Part shown: in pieces, positions 43,356 through 54,343 of the stretch
How positions within the stretch are numbered: position 1 is the first letter of the stretch
Layout: each line of letters starts with the position of its first letter
Assembly (NCBI RefSeq): GCF_000350225.1
Contig: NW_005178965.1
Coordinates: 124,001 to 188,000, forward strand
Source of the DNA: Chondrus crispus
Taxonomy: Eukaryota > Rhodophyta > Florideophyceae > Gigartinales > Gigartinaceae
Length of the DNA: 64,000 nt
Direction: 5' to 3'
The notes under the pieces: generated by a model
What the model was told of the DNA's origin: nothing
Seen by the model: the letters and a program-made list of their open reading frames with translations, nothing else
The model's database searches: none
Position numbers and translations under genes: made by a program

Positions 43356-43551
43356 CAGGACGAGCTTTGTCTTCCAAAGGTGTGGCGTTCTCGGCATTTT
43401 CGGATGCCATCCGATATTTCGAGCACGGCCCACGGAATTGACATTTAGAGTTACCGAACAGGTGTCCAGTGCGAGGCTTGCAGCCCAAGACTCAATGCAT
43501 AATGGTACTCTCAGGACAGTTATTCAGAAATTAAAGAAACAGTTCCCAGGG
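43356..43551 (+). pseudogene. Pogo-like transposase A, middle fragment
   Basis: After the CAGGA duplication the frame resumes: RNLTFRVTEQVSSARLAAQD, then SLRTVIQKLKKQFPG-like sequence, matching LTFRVAENVSAARLDAENEA in transposase B (50655-50720). It is cut at 43552 by a family A LTR fragment. The DDE domain of this copy is not found in the window. Confidence 0.6.
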
Positions 43552-43930
43552 TGGAGCATAAACACCCCCGACGGAGGAGGGTACATGGACAATCCGAGGG
43601 AAGATCCCTGCCGTCGGCTAGAGCGAAGGACGGGGCAAGAGAAACCACTTGCCCTTGGTAGCGGTAGGTAGAGCGAGAGGGTCGCTAGCGCGTGAGAATA
43701 CGCAGCAGAGCAGATCAACGCCTCGACGCCACGGGGCGGCACTTGGTGACGTTCCTGTACCGACGGACGGAGGCAGATCACCGCACGCACGAGGCCGTCG
43801 CACCTGCTACCCGAGTCCTTCCCTTCTAACGCGCTCGAGAGTTGCGTAACTGGTTAGAATAAGCGTCCGGGGTTTGCCGAGGTGGAGGCTGGGCCAAGCC
43901 GGATGCTTGCCTCCCCTCCGCTGCTAGCGC
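43552..43930 (-). repeat. Truncated family A LTR
   Basis: Begins TGGAGCATAAACACCCCCGA and follows the family A sequence (CCTCGACGCC, GACGGACGGAGG, TTCTAACGCG, AGAATAAGC) for about 380 bp. Similarity stops near 43930, before the TATA-like box and hairpin cluster, so the U3 half is lost. No target duplication partner for CAGGG (43547-43551) was found. Confidence 0.65.
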
Positions 43931-44740
43931 CCGTAGTGAGTCATCAACCAGGTCGATAATTTGACCAGCCTTGATGTTGGCTGTGCGAAGCGTGACATCC
44001 TTGCGGCCATCAGCTAGTTCCCATTTAGCCCAGACTCAAGTGACACGGCGACCCTTGATTTTGTCAGTTTTCATACCAATGACAGTTCCCATAACCAATT
44101 TGATCTTCCAAGCTACTCTATACTTGCGAAGGCATTTGCTCTGAGAGGTGAGCAGTCGTGCACAATTGTGGACGCGGATACCTGCAATAATTCGAGGATC
44201 ATTGACGCTGACTACTTTGAAGAAAATTAAGGAAGAGGAGGACAAAAGTGTTGTTGATGGAAGATTGAAATTCCGAATTGAATGTTTTCTGATTTTCCAA
44301 CGTTTAGTACTGTAGTTCCAATCTCTATACCACAGTCGCCGTAAAATTCTACAATTATTTGAATCGCAAAAGCCCGCTAAAACTGGCCTCATATGAGGGC
44401 ATTTGTCACCTACACACTAGCCCGCTGATGTTCACTTTCAGTATCTGGACTTCGATGTTCTTATTCTCTTCTCTCACGATCTTGAAGCATTTGTGATCTT
44501 AAAATTTCTCATAAGTCATCCTCTTTTGGTGCTGTAAGAGCCGGTCCATGAACGAGAGTTCCCGGAATTGTATTTCCAGAAGGCGTTGGATCACGTACCG
44601 GTCCGTTTCCTTCAGTACGCACCTCATCATTACTGGGAAATTCAAGTTCATTGAAATTACCGTCCTGATCTCCCCCCGGACGTGAATCGGGTAGCTCATT
44701 CGCGTCACGATCTGAACCATGGTCAGCCCTCTCAGTCATT
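43931..44740 (-). pseudogene. Unrecognised protein-coding fragments
   Basis: The minus frame 44739-44509 encodes an acidic, Pro/Asp/Asn-rich segment from an ATG (MTERADHGSDRDANELPDSR). 44392-44036 encodes a basic segment (NDPRIIAGIRVHNCARLL, KIKLVMGTVIGMKTDKIKGR). After one stop the same frame continues to about 43935 (VWAKWELADGRKDVTLRTAN). The one-stop continuation suggests a decayed gene, possibly transposon-derived, but no family is recognised. Confidence 0.35.
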
Positions 44741-44952
44741 TGAACCCTCTAGTTCTTGCACAATTTAACTCATTATATATCATAGAGTCACTGGTCGTGA
44801 TGGGCTACCAATATAAAGACGGAAATTTTCGTTTAAGAGATTCCATTGTGCGACGTTCTTCAGAATATCTACTATTATGCAGTGATGTGACGTGATCCCA
44901 TTCATCCTGATATGGCGGTAAATAGGCTTCCAACAGTTCTAAGAGACTCTAA

Positions 44953-45243
44953 ACTCCCCATAAACTAAAGCCTGATCATCTGCCGCCCGTTGAGTTAGAT
45001 CGCCTTACCGTCCTTTCAGCGGGATTTTGCGGAGCTCTTGTAGGTCTTCTTTGTCTTATTGCAGGACCTTGGGTTGAACGAGATAGATATCGTTTTGTGT
45101 CATGTCTTGGAAGAGCGGGTGCAGTGTGGTTTCTGATCGGAGCACGTCGAGTTGGTGTCGACGTACTAGCAGGGCAAATAGGACGATTGTCTCGATTTGA
45201 GAAAACAGAAGGTAAACTGGTATCAGCTCGTAACGCAACATGA
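44953..45243 (+). other. Open frame with hydrophobic segment, no start codon
   Basis: 96 codons between stops, with SAGFCGALVGLLCLIAGPWV and GRAGAVWFLIGARRVGVDVL, which look like membrane or buried helices. No in-frame ATG lies upstream, so it could only be an exon. The opposite strand is also open (45428-44976). Chance is possible. Confidence 0.2.
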
Positions 45244-47088
45244 CGGCTACAGAGTTGGTGTTGACCAGCCCCTGCTTGGGTATGAACGTTTTGAATGAAT
45301 CCCCGTTTAAGGGTAGAGTAAGTGAGACCTCTGGTTTGATTTCGGACCTGGGTCATGGGCATTATCCATTGTGGTAAAAAGGAGTAAAGATGTAGGATGG
45401 AGTGAATGTATCCTTCGCAAGAAGACATCAGCTTAAGTGTGAAACAAAGATTTGAGACGCACGGGTGTTGTGGCTTCGATGATATGTGAGTCGAAACTTT
45501 TGAGCCACGAGATCCACGTGTAGCCCATTTGATATTTGTGTACTGTGCAATTTAACATCGTACGACGAGGAGCTTGCGAAAAATCGCATATATGTGTGTG
45601 AACAAGCTGCAAAAACTGATTGAATTCGTAGGTCGTTTGTGTAGGCGTAAAATGTTATTTTGTGTTTTCAGGTTTGACCCACCGTAGAAGGATGTCGGCA
45701 AACAAAAAACATGGGGGAGATGCAGGAAATGGAGGATTGGCCATTGAAGTAGAAGAGATATGATCACTATAAAGATTTTATCTGAAGCAGGAAGAACTCA
45801 ATCGAATCGTACATCTGCAGGGGTAGACTTCATGACATTTTGAATGTGGGACTGTCACTATCGGCAGCATATGGTTCCGCAAGTGCCCTAAGATAAACAT
45901 AAACAATTTTTCGTAGTGGCCTCTCGCCAACCCAAGTTGTATTGACTATAAATATGTGATTCAAATGGAAATAGGAGGAGAATGTTAGCAACAGACTCCA
46001 CACCATCTGTACTGGGTCTCTAAGATCCTAAAGAAACTATTCAAATCCTAATGTTTTGGGATGGTAAATTTCCATCTTTTCAGTCGCTCCAGAGCGAAGC
46101 CATTTCATATGTAAGAATTACATCTTCCAAAACTCATGATGGACGACCTTCCCCCTCCGACACGCGCAGAGTATAGTCATTATATCCTATTCCCGTAGGG
46201 AGCGGGATTGCTAAAGTCACACTATTTTCCATAGTTCCAAGTTCCTGTCAAACCGAAACCATTACCATTAGCTTGAACGTACGCGGTTTTAGCCTCGTAT
46301 CACTTTCCGTCTCTTCAAAGTTGTCTAGATCGACATCATGCCAATTGAACCCGTATCGAGCTTGGGCTTTTCCGTACGCGTTCTCGCGGACACATTAGAG
46401 CGTCGTCGATTCAAAATTACTTCCGCATCGACCTAGTCATCTGGAAAAATGTTAGCATGATTGGAAAAGCGCATCTAGAACAAAGTAAAACTCCCCATGT
46501 TACGACAAACCTTCACACATTTCGTCACCAAACGGAGATCCGAGTTCTTCGCACAACTTATTAAAAGCCCTGCGAACGTTGTCCGCTTTGTTACGTGCGA
46601 AGATCGGGCACATTGCCTGTACTGTGCTAGGCGCCTCTCTCCCGGTCAGACGACCTGATTCAAGCCATTCGCGAAGCACCAGTACTGGACGAGACTTGGC
46701 ACAATTTTTTTTGCCATGGTATAGATGAAAGGAGAAGGAGGAGTTGACGCTTGGGACCAAAAAAGAGAGATAGTACTTTTGATCAAAATAAAAAATCCTA
46801 CATCATTTCGCGTTTTGAATCTCCCGCCATTACGCATCACTAAATGCCCCAAACTGGCCCGCCTTTCAAACTCGTATACGTGGCACTGTGTCCGGCAAAG
46901 AGCGAAATATTTGTACTTTCTACGGTACGGATTGGGAAACTGATGGCCGATTTGTAAACTTTTGAGCACATCTCTGTCTGCATCCAGGAAACCCCCTCTT
47001 TAATACGTGATCTAGCAGTACTATGGACTTATTAACGGCCTTGCAGATCTTCGAGTTGTTGCATGATGACAAGCTTTACGCTATTTAT
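45244..47088. other. No recognised gene
   Basis: AT-richer, non-repetitive sequence with short frames only (longest about 107 codons at 46969-46646, minus). The frame 46760-46500 (REWLESGRLTGREAPS, NKADNVRRAFNKL) is mildly protein-like but has no match I know. Confidence 0.4.
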
Positions 47089-47645
47089 TGTAGTATACCG
47101 ACCGGCGCGTGCGAAAGTTAGTAATCTGGCGGCTGTGCACGTTGTACATGTGGTCGATGTGCCCACGTGTGGGAAACGCGCGCGAGTGCCGATGGGTCGC
47201 AGCTACTACGAGTGTATAGTAGCGCGCACGTGTAGTGACAGGACTCGTACGGTAGTTATTAATTAACGGCGCTAGAATTGTAATTGTGTATAGTACCCGG
47301 TACCGACAAGTCGGAAGGTACTATACTGCGACATGGTCCGAGATGTCTTTCTGAGGGGTTCAGACCTGAAATCTGCCCCCAAGAGTAAACTGGGGCAAGC
47401 TGGCCGCCGTCCGCTTTGCCCAACCACAACCGTTCCGTAGTTGACCCGCGCTGGCTTCTAACCTGTCTCTGGGCGTCTGTTACCGCAGCACGGAGAGACT
47501 GCACGTGACCAGCCACGTGTGCCACCCCCTTTTAACGATCTCGTCGCTATCGGTAATTCGCGCACCGCGTGCTCGCGTAGCGCACTCTGTCGGCTACACT
47601 TACGAGCCTCTCACCCGGCCCGGGATTGAGGGGAGTTATTCCACA
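47089..47645 (+). repeat. Probable diverged LTR related to family A
   Basis: Starts TGTAGTATACCGACC and ends GGGGAGTTATTCCACA, inverted ends like family A. It has CACGTG-rich sequence first (47135-47240), then a 10-bp-stem hairpin (GTATAGTACC...GGTACTATAC, 47288-47326). Flanks are TTTAT and TATAT, four of five matching. Length 557 bp. It may be a decayed solo LTR. Confidence 0.45.
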
Positions 47646-48635
47646 TATATCTATCCAGAGAAACAGCAAGAGTACATACTTTGTGCAGAAAAACATCATT
47701 TATTGTAGGGTTTCACGTGAAAAAGGGGCAGGAAATGCGCAAATTCACCATAATTCATCGATGCGTCGACGAATATGTACCTTTAAAGATATATTTTTGA
47801 GTGGACATCAATGTGGTCTTCGAATCATCATTAATACACTCTCCTCCGATGTGTTTGAGGTAGAGAAATCTCTGATGATCAGTGGAGGGAGCTCCTTGAC
47901 CACCTGCAAGCCTACCAAAATAGCTTTCGAAGTTTGTTTCGAGTCTCTCCTTTCGCTGCCTCCCTCATTTTCGCAGATATTGACCGGCTTCTTCCGTCCA
48001 GTGCACAAGCGAAGCATCTTCTCTGGCACTTCTTTTCATGACGGTGCACTCCACAGAGGCGTTACAATGCGCAATCGCAGAGATGGATCCTAAGAAATTA
48101 CGAAAATGGTGATATGTGTATATCGGAGCTCTCTCATCGCTTCGGAAAGTATGATTGCGATAGGAAAGGCTTGATTTGTCATTTTATTGTGGAGCCGGAG
48201 CCGTTCTCGATCGCTCGGTATTCTCATGAACTTCATGGCCCAGGCGGAAGGTATGAAGTAGGAATATGTACTGGCACTTGTTCGATAGTGTGAGAACATG
48301 GCCCGTTTATCTGTGGCAGCTATAATGATCTCACTATTTATTGACTAGAGACGTACTAAGCACTCCTATCTTTCGAACGAGTGGTAAAAGATGGAGGATA
48401 TCGCGATGAGACGTGTAATGCTTTGCAACGAGCACATCGAGAATTATTCTCGTTTTCGAGCATGTCATGAGGCTGCAAATGAAAGCTTGGAACAGTTTAA
48501 TATCCTCTCCCACAGATTTTGGAGGAAGTTATCTCTTCATTCAGAATGTTTTGCCATTGCCAATATCATGCAAGTACTTATCGCAAGTGGAGAGCACATG
48601 TTCTATGTATACCAGAGCCAAAATAATGTGGTAGG
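47646..48635. other. Host-like sequence, no recognised gene
   Basis: Plus-strand frames at 47626-48093 (155 codons) and 48391-48640 (about 80 codons; RRVMLCNEHIENYSRFRACH, LEQFNILSHRFWRKL) are protein-like but unrecognised. The second is cut by the solo LTR at 48636, after which no continuation was found at 49718. Confidence 0.3.
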
Positions 48636-49712
48636 TGTAGTGCAATGTGCCTGTCAGGCCGGAACCAGGGTCCAACGGTCCAGCGACAACACAACCAACA
48701 AACAACAACCAACAAGAGTTGCCGACGGCACAGCCCTACGGAGTGTCTGATTCTCCCTTTCCCTATAAGTGGGTTTGCGGCCCACAGTAGCTCAAGTCCC
48801 TGACAGGGGGGGCAAAAGGAAGAGGCCCGCCCCGGGACGAATGGTGGTAGAGTCTTGTACAGGCAGTTGCTCGGCGAGTTCGGGGCGGTAATTAGGAAGC
48901 CGGGCCCGATGGGTCGTAAATCCAATGCTCGCGAAACGCCTGTTACACCTTATACCCTTGATAAGGTCTTCGACGCGGGCGTCGCAACGCAGCCGGTCGG
49001 GAATTGGCAAACACGTAGCAGCGCTACACCTCCGTACTGCCCGATGGCAAAGTACCGACACCGGAACGGTCGCAACCTGTATCGGATGGAACCAACACTG
49101 TCCTGTATACACAACAGGACCTTCGAGGGAGACGTCGTTGCAACAGCCTCCGTCGGTGGTCGTAAACAAGTAGCAGCGCTACACCCACGTGTCGCCCGAT
49201 GGCAAAGACACCTACACCGTTCCGGTCGCAACCAAAGCCGATGGCACCAACACAAGATAGGGGAATAGAAATAGAGATAGAAATAGAAAGGGATAGGTGA
49301 AATAAAGGAAAAGGAAAGGGATAGGTGAAATAAAGGAAAAGGAAAGGGAACGCCCGAGCGCAAAGGATAACGTGATCTGTGGTAAAAGGGAGCGTCTTGG
49401 GAAAGACGGACTTCGACAAAGGCGATATTCCACTCTGGCAACTCGGGTTACCTTTACTGACTTGGTGGTCAGAGGGCTAAGGTATATATCGCCCCGCCGG
49501 AGCCTCTACAGTAGCTCGCGGCGCTAGATCCTAGATCTAATCTAGTGTCAGCAAAATTAATGCCAACTAATTAACTAAATAAAATAATAAAAAATTAAAA
49601 CTGTGCAATTATTCACACGTGTGTCCCCCCCCAACCCGGACTACTTTTCATATCCAAATCCAAATATTATCCTTCCCTTTGACCCCCCTGTAGAGCCCAT
49701 TATTGCACTACA
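48636..49712 (-). mobile_element. Solo family B LTR with target duplication
   Basis: A 1077-bp LTR from TGTAGTGCAAT to ATTGCACTACA flanked by GTAGG on both sides (48631-48635 and 49713-49717). TATA-like GGTATATATC at 49491-49500. No internal sequence, so it is a recombination product. It contains the GTAGCAGCGCTAC repeat units and a 28-bp tandem duplication at 49291-49346 (GGATAGGTGAAATAAAGG...), absent from copies 1 and 2. Confidence 0.92.
49291..49346. repeat. 28-bp tandem duplication inside LTR
   Basis: The 28-bp unit starting GGATAGGTGAAATAAAGG is repeated twice in a purine-rich stretch of the LTR. Confidence 0.8.
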
Positions 49713-50218
49713 GTAGGTTCTCGGATTCGACATTATATACCGTGAAATGGTCACCATTTTGTATGCAATTACCGCCTAGTCTGACTGCGATAAGCAAGAA
49801 TCCACAAATGACGGAGGCGTCCTTCAGCGCAGTAATGAATAGCACTACGTCCTATACACCAAACAAGCCATTTCACCCATCTGCCGGCAGTCGGGAGGCT
49901 GATGTTGTCAAGAATACAGCCTCCCACGGCTATTGGTGCTGGTTTGAACAGCGAGAATCCACACCAAAGTATGTTTTTCGACGATTGTTGGAAAAGTGTC
50001 CGGAATTAACATTTTAGGTAAGGGTCGTGTATGTACCGTACCTTCCCTAATGGCTCAAATTGGAAAATGGCTCAAATTGACAAATATGAAATTAGCTACT
50101 GGGTTTTGCGCGGGGTCTCCTGACATGGAAAGCACTGGCTCGAGGCTGAATCTCCGCCCAAGCGTAGTTCTCGATCTCTATTGATCGGCAGTCGGCATCT
50201 TTCTGACAGTAGTCAGAG
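49713..50218. other. No recognised gene; short direct repeats
   Basis: Contains two copies of ATGGCTCAAATTG about 18 bp apart (50049-50080), close before the pogo-like transposase start, possibly part of that transposon's terminal region. The frame 49703-50017 is unrecognised. Confidence 0.35.
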
Positions 50219-51257
50219 ATGCCGCCCTCTATGCGTGCACAAACTGTTGCGCATAAAGAGAGGCTGGCTGCCAGAGACGCCGAGCGAGAGCGCCGACAAC
50301 ACGCCCTACGACTCTTGTAAGGCGGGAGTTCAGTCACCGAGGTCACTCAGCAAACGGGGTTGTCCAGCTCCACGGCACACAGACTGAAACGCAATCATGA
50401 AAGCGGCCATGAAGAAGAACTGAAAAAGCTCCTTGACTCCAAAATTACCATTGCGGACGACAGCCCGTGTTGAATCCATACGAGGAACGTATGATTGTTG
50501 ACAAAGCCGTATTTGCCTCTCGTCATGGATTCGCTGTAGATAATAACCTTATGAATACTCTGCAGGCACAAATCGCAAGCGATGGACGAAAACCGTACAC
50601 AAAAAACTACCATCTGCAGACACAATCCGTAGATTTCGAGCCGGCACTCGCGATTTGACATTTCGTGTTGCCGAAAACGTGTCCGCCGCACGTCTAGACG
50701 CAGAAAATGAAGCACACGTTGACTCCCTGCGCATAACTTTGATGCGAGTTGCAGAAAAACACCCCGGTATTTTTGAAGACCCGCGCAGGATATGTAATTG
50801 GGACGAAACAGCAGTTTCGGGAGAGCTTCGGAAAAAACGCGATGCTACGTCTCGGCCAATACGTACCATGGGAGATCTAGAAAGGCTATAAAAGACCCCG
50901 GCAAACATCTTACCGCAGGAATTGCCTTAGCAGCATGCGGAAATATTACGCCGCTCTTTCTCATTGCTTCGGGAAAAAGAGTCATGCCGTCCTGGAAGCA
51001 ACTTCTCGACAAATATGTTTTTAGTGATGTGCAGGGCAAACCTCCATTGGCTGTGTAATAGAAATTGGTTTCCGGGAGAAACCAATTCTTTTGTGAGCAA
51101 GTGCGGCTCGGTAGACCGTGAAATCATCACATCGGTAGCACATCATATTAATGATCATGCAAGGAAAACTGTTGCATCCAGTTTTCCTATCCTGTTATTA
51201 ATTGACGGACACAGCTCTCGAAACAGCCAAGAGTGGTTCGATGTATGCCATGCAAAG
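50219..51257 (+). pseudogene. Pogo-like transposase B, interrupted by an LTR
   Basis: ATG at 50219 (MPPSMRAQTVAHKERL) begins the basic N terminus, which soon stops and changes frame. 50467-50658 holds a helix-turn-helix-like part (DKAVFASRHGFAV), and 50655 onward holds RDLTFRVAENVSAARL. The DDE domain shows the first Asp in ICNWDETAVSGEL, a strand with KHLTAGIALAACGNITPLFL, and the second Asp in ILLLIDGHSSRN (about 51190-51235), as in the DDE_1 (pogo/Tigger/CENP-B) group. Several frames are needed. The protein is cut at 51258 by the LTR of gypsy element 3, so the third catalytic residue is not in the window. Such enzymes act as cut-and-paste transposases. Confidence 0.75.
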
Positions 51258-51887
51258 TGTAGCATAAACACCCCCAACGGCGGAGGGGTGTTGCGGACAG
51301 TCCGACGGTGACCCTTGATCGGCGGAAGACGGGGGACTCCTCCTGCTCACGGAACCGGGCACGGGCCCGGTAGCAGTGTGGTAGAGCGGGTTGGGGTAGG
51401 TCGCGCGCACGCACCAGCGGATCGACGCCTCAACGCCCCGGAGCAGCGCTGGGTGACGTACCAGCGCTGACGGGCGGAGACGGATCCCGGCTCGCCCGCG
51501 TGTCGTGCAACCCGACCCGTGCCGGTCCCTAACTAAAAGGCGCACGAAGGTGTCGCGCTAGTTGGAGTAAGCTGGAGAGTTTCGCCGCGGTCGTCGGTCG
51601 TGACCAAGCTACCTCGGTCCTCTCCCCGCCGCCCCCTTCCTCCTATTTAATATACGAATCGAAGTTATCATACTATTGTACAGTATCGTGCTACTGTACC
51701 AGTGCGGGTCGTCCGGCACTGTAATACTGTCAGCCATCGGGCTGACAGCACACGTGTCGTACACGTGTGCTGGCGCACGCGCTGTAAGATATGCGCGCGC
51801 GCCCGCTGTACGGTTCGTACCTTACAGCGAGATCTAGATCTAATTGCAAATCTAATGTATACAGTAGTCGTCGGCAATTATGCCACA
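51258..51887 (-). repeat. Family A LTR, 3' LTR of gypsy element 3
   Basis: A 630-bp LTR from TGTAGCATAAACACC to AATTATGCCACA, inserted in the pogo-like transposase. TATA-like TATATTAAATA (minus strand, 51654-51644). The 26-nt hairpin is at 51444-51469. Hairpins CTGTCAGCC...GGGCTGACAG and CACGTGT...ACACGTG lie in U3. The target duplication cannot be checked because the other end is outside the window (left flank CAAAG). Confidence 0.85.
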
Positions 51888-51923
51888 TCGCCCTCCACTT
51901 AACGGTGAACGTTCGCGTTCACC
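51888..51923 (-). other. Polypurine and palindrome block beside LTR, element 3
   Basis: On the minus strand, TTAAGTGGAGGGCGA leads into the LTR start TGTGGCATAAT. The palindrome TGAACGTTCGCGTTCA lies at 51906-51921. It is the counterpart of 3573-3607 in element 1. Confidence 0.55.
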
Positions 51924-51942
51924 CCGGCTTGTAGAAGTGGCC

Positions 51943-52851
51943 ATGTCGATTCCCGTAGCTGTCCGGATCGTACCCGAGGTCGCCAGTACGCCACCCCTTC
52001 CATTGGGTTCAAGCCCGGTCCGTCGTCTGCCCATCGCTCCTTTTCCCCTTCGTCGCCTCTTTGTCCCCAGCGACTTCCCGTGTCGCGCCGTATTCCTCTT
52101 TTTCTCCCCCGCCCTTCCATCTCCTTGCGTCTTGGTCGGCGCCTCACCTGACGTCGCCCGCCCCTTGTTCTCCATCCGAATCTCGTCGGGACCGTCGGGG
52201 TCCTTCCTCTCGCTGGGCGACTCCGATTCCTACTCGTCGATGTCGGCGCCTCTCCCGAGCCCTTCTGTATCCCCGGGGACGATCCCCTCGTCGAGTGTAC
52301 ACGCCGTTCCCCGTGGGGAAGTTACTCCCCGTCAACTAGAGCCGCCGTCGCTCCTGCGAGTCACCTTACCGCCGTTCCAGAAGTCCCGGAGCGCGGGGGA
52401 CTCGCCACCGTCGATCGAGTTCGTCCCCGCGTCGGCGCCCCCGGCTTCACATGCCGTCGATTCCGCCGTCGCCCGAGGTCTGTCCTTGGCTGGGGAGGAG
52501 AACAATGCTGGCGGAAGGTGGTTTGGTTCGCCGTTAGAGCGGTCTGCCCCGCTGCCCGTCGAGCGTCTTCGCTTTTCGTGGCGCCGGTTCGCCTTTTCGG
52601 GCGTGACCATGAGTGAGCTACTGTCCCACTATCGCCTCCGCCCCGACCTGCTGCGTGTTCGCCGAGTATTCGAAGCAGGCGGTGCGGAGGAGGCGTCGCT
52701 GATGCTGGGGAGGCTCAACGCGGACGGCGTCGGTGCGGCGTACCAAATCCCCGACGCCATCCACAGCGAGCGGACCTTCGTGTACAGTGCGAGCGAGGCC
52801 GACTACGTGGATCAGATGGGCGTCTTATCTGTCGGGACCCGGTCGTGGTGA
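51943..52851 (+). pseudogene. Antisense ORF of element 3, N-terminal part
   Basis: 302 codons from ATG 51943 (MSIPVAVRIVPEV), starting 56 bp past the LTR and opposite to gag-pol. The first 190 residues are Pro/Ser-rich; then GSPLERSAPLPVERLRFSW, ELLSHYRLRPDLLRVRRVFE and RTFVYSASEADYVDQM form the part conserved with element 1 (4290-4600). A frameshift near 52820 ends this frame at 52851, and the protein continues in the frame 52733-53776. It is a better-preserved copy than element 1. No homologue outside the element is known to me. Transcription could come from an antisense promoter in the adjacent LTR. Confidence 0.6.
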
Positions 52852-53776
52852 GCCTCGTCGGTTCGTCCTGGCCGCCGTGCCGGGGCTGTACGTCAGTCCC
52901 AGACCCTACGCCTATTCAAAGGCGAGGGCCGCCTTACAAAAATCTGCCTGCTCCCTAATGCGTCTGCACGGGGTCGCCATCTCTCCTCACGATTGGGCGT
53001 TGTATCGACGTTCCGACGAGGAAGACGGGCGAGTCTTCCGGGCATCCGCGTTCGAGCAGTGGTTGTCGCCGGGGGATTTTCCGCCACTCCCCGTCGTCGT
53101 AAGGGAGGCACTCCCTTCGTTGGGAGTGCATGCTCTTCTCCCTTACCTTCTAAAGCATTTCGGCTTCATTTGCGCGGATCCACGTCATCCCGCCTATACA
53201 GCCGTCATGTTCAATCTAGAAAGGGAGTGGGCCTGGTCTCTGGGTAATGCCTTCATGACCGAGGTGTCCGTACAAAGCCGAGTCTTCCTGCAACCGCCCG
53301 AGGTGTTGGGGTTCTTCGGAAGGGTAGCGGCAGACCTTCCCCTGGTGCCCCTACACCCGCTCGAGCGCAGCACATCGCACGTGTCTTGGGCATGTACGGC
53401 GGTGCTGGAGTTGATGCAGCGCGCCGACGAGGTGCCAGAACGACATCGACGTCCATGGACAGATTTCAGTACCGACGACCGTAGTATCTACCTCACCTAC
53501 CAACTGGCCACCGATGCCTTCGTCGTGCGGTCCCTCCCGACGGCGGCCTCCCCTAGTCGTCCTGTACGCGGTGGCGGCGTCGGATCCACCGCGCGGGAGT
53601 CGCAGAGGAAGCGCTATCGGGACTTGGATGGTGAGGCCGCCGCGGTTGGGGGAACGGGCACGAACCCCTTTCAGCCCCCTACCGTTAGCGACAGCCTCTA
53701 TGGCTCCTTGGAGGGGCCTTCCGTCCTCCCGGTTCCGCCCCTTCACCCGCCGGCGGGGGTAGATCCACTGGAGTAG
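52852..53776 (+). pseudogene. Antisense ORF of element 3, central domain
   Basis: Continues the antisense protein in the next frame, from about GEPRRFVLAAVPGLYVSPRP to GVDPLE and a stop at 53774. Conserved with element 1: MRLHGVAISPHDWALYR, LPSLGVHALLPYLLKHFGF, EREWAWSLGNAFMTEVSV, PLVPLHPLERS, RKRYRDLDGE. About 300 residues, globular then low-complexity. No signal peptide, membrane segment or recognised enzyme motif. It ends before the coiled-coil part at 53912, so a stop separates them as in element 1. That both copies break here could also mean two separate proteins. Confidence 0.6.
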
Positions 53777-53911
53777 CCGGCGAGTCGTCGTATTATGTCG
53801 GCACGCGCCGATGTCAGGGCCGTCCCTGGCTTAGCCTAGGCCTTAGGGACGTCGGCGGATCGTCTGTGGCAAATCGGGGGCCTTCTTCGTACGCTGGCGT
53901 CGTGGTATCTG

Positions 53912-54343
53912 TTGCGTAGCAACGAGGCCCGCCGTCTGGGTACCGAACGCGAATCATACGCCTCCGAATTGCGTCGACTGAAGCACGAGGTGGAGACCTT
54001 ACGTCCGACCTCCGTGGAGCACGCGAACGCTCTCGAGCGGTCCCACGTCGAACGGGACCGCTACCGACGAGAGCGCGATGAGCTCCTTTCTCTCCGTGTC
54101 GGTGCTCCATCCCTGCCGCGGCACGCCATGCGCGACCCTTACGAGGACCCGGGGTACGAACGCTCTCGGCCGTACGGGACCGCGCCCTCCGATGCCGCGT
54201 CCATTCGTTGGTCGCAGGACGAGGAGGTGGCGATGCCGCCGCTGGCTGACGTCCGGGTGGGGTTGCCTCGGCATCCCCGTTATTGTCCGTCGAAGCCCTA
54301 CGCCTCGAGTCCATCGTCCGCACCGAACGGCCCAGAGCAGTGA
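53912..54343 (+). CDS. Antisense ORF of element 3, coiled-coil tail
   Basis: 143 codons as an open frame that extends upstream without its own clear ATG (first codon at 53912 is ATG-less in context of the upstream WYLLRSNEARR). Residues 10-60 form a heptad-like coiled coil (ELRRLKHEVETL, LERSHVERDRYRRERDEL). Then DPYEDPG, EVAMPPLADVRVGLPRHPRY and a Ser/Pro end SSAPNGPEQ follow. It is the direct counterpart of 5745-6110 in element 1. It may be the end of one long antisense protein or a separate small protein. Confidence 0.5.
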   Translation: MRSNEARRLGTERESYASELRRLKHEVETLRPTSVEHANALERSHVERDRYRRERDELLSLRVGAPSLPRHAMRDPYEDPGYERSRPYGTAPSDAASIRWSQDEEVAMPPLADVRVGLPRHPRYCPSKPYASSPSSAPNGPEQ

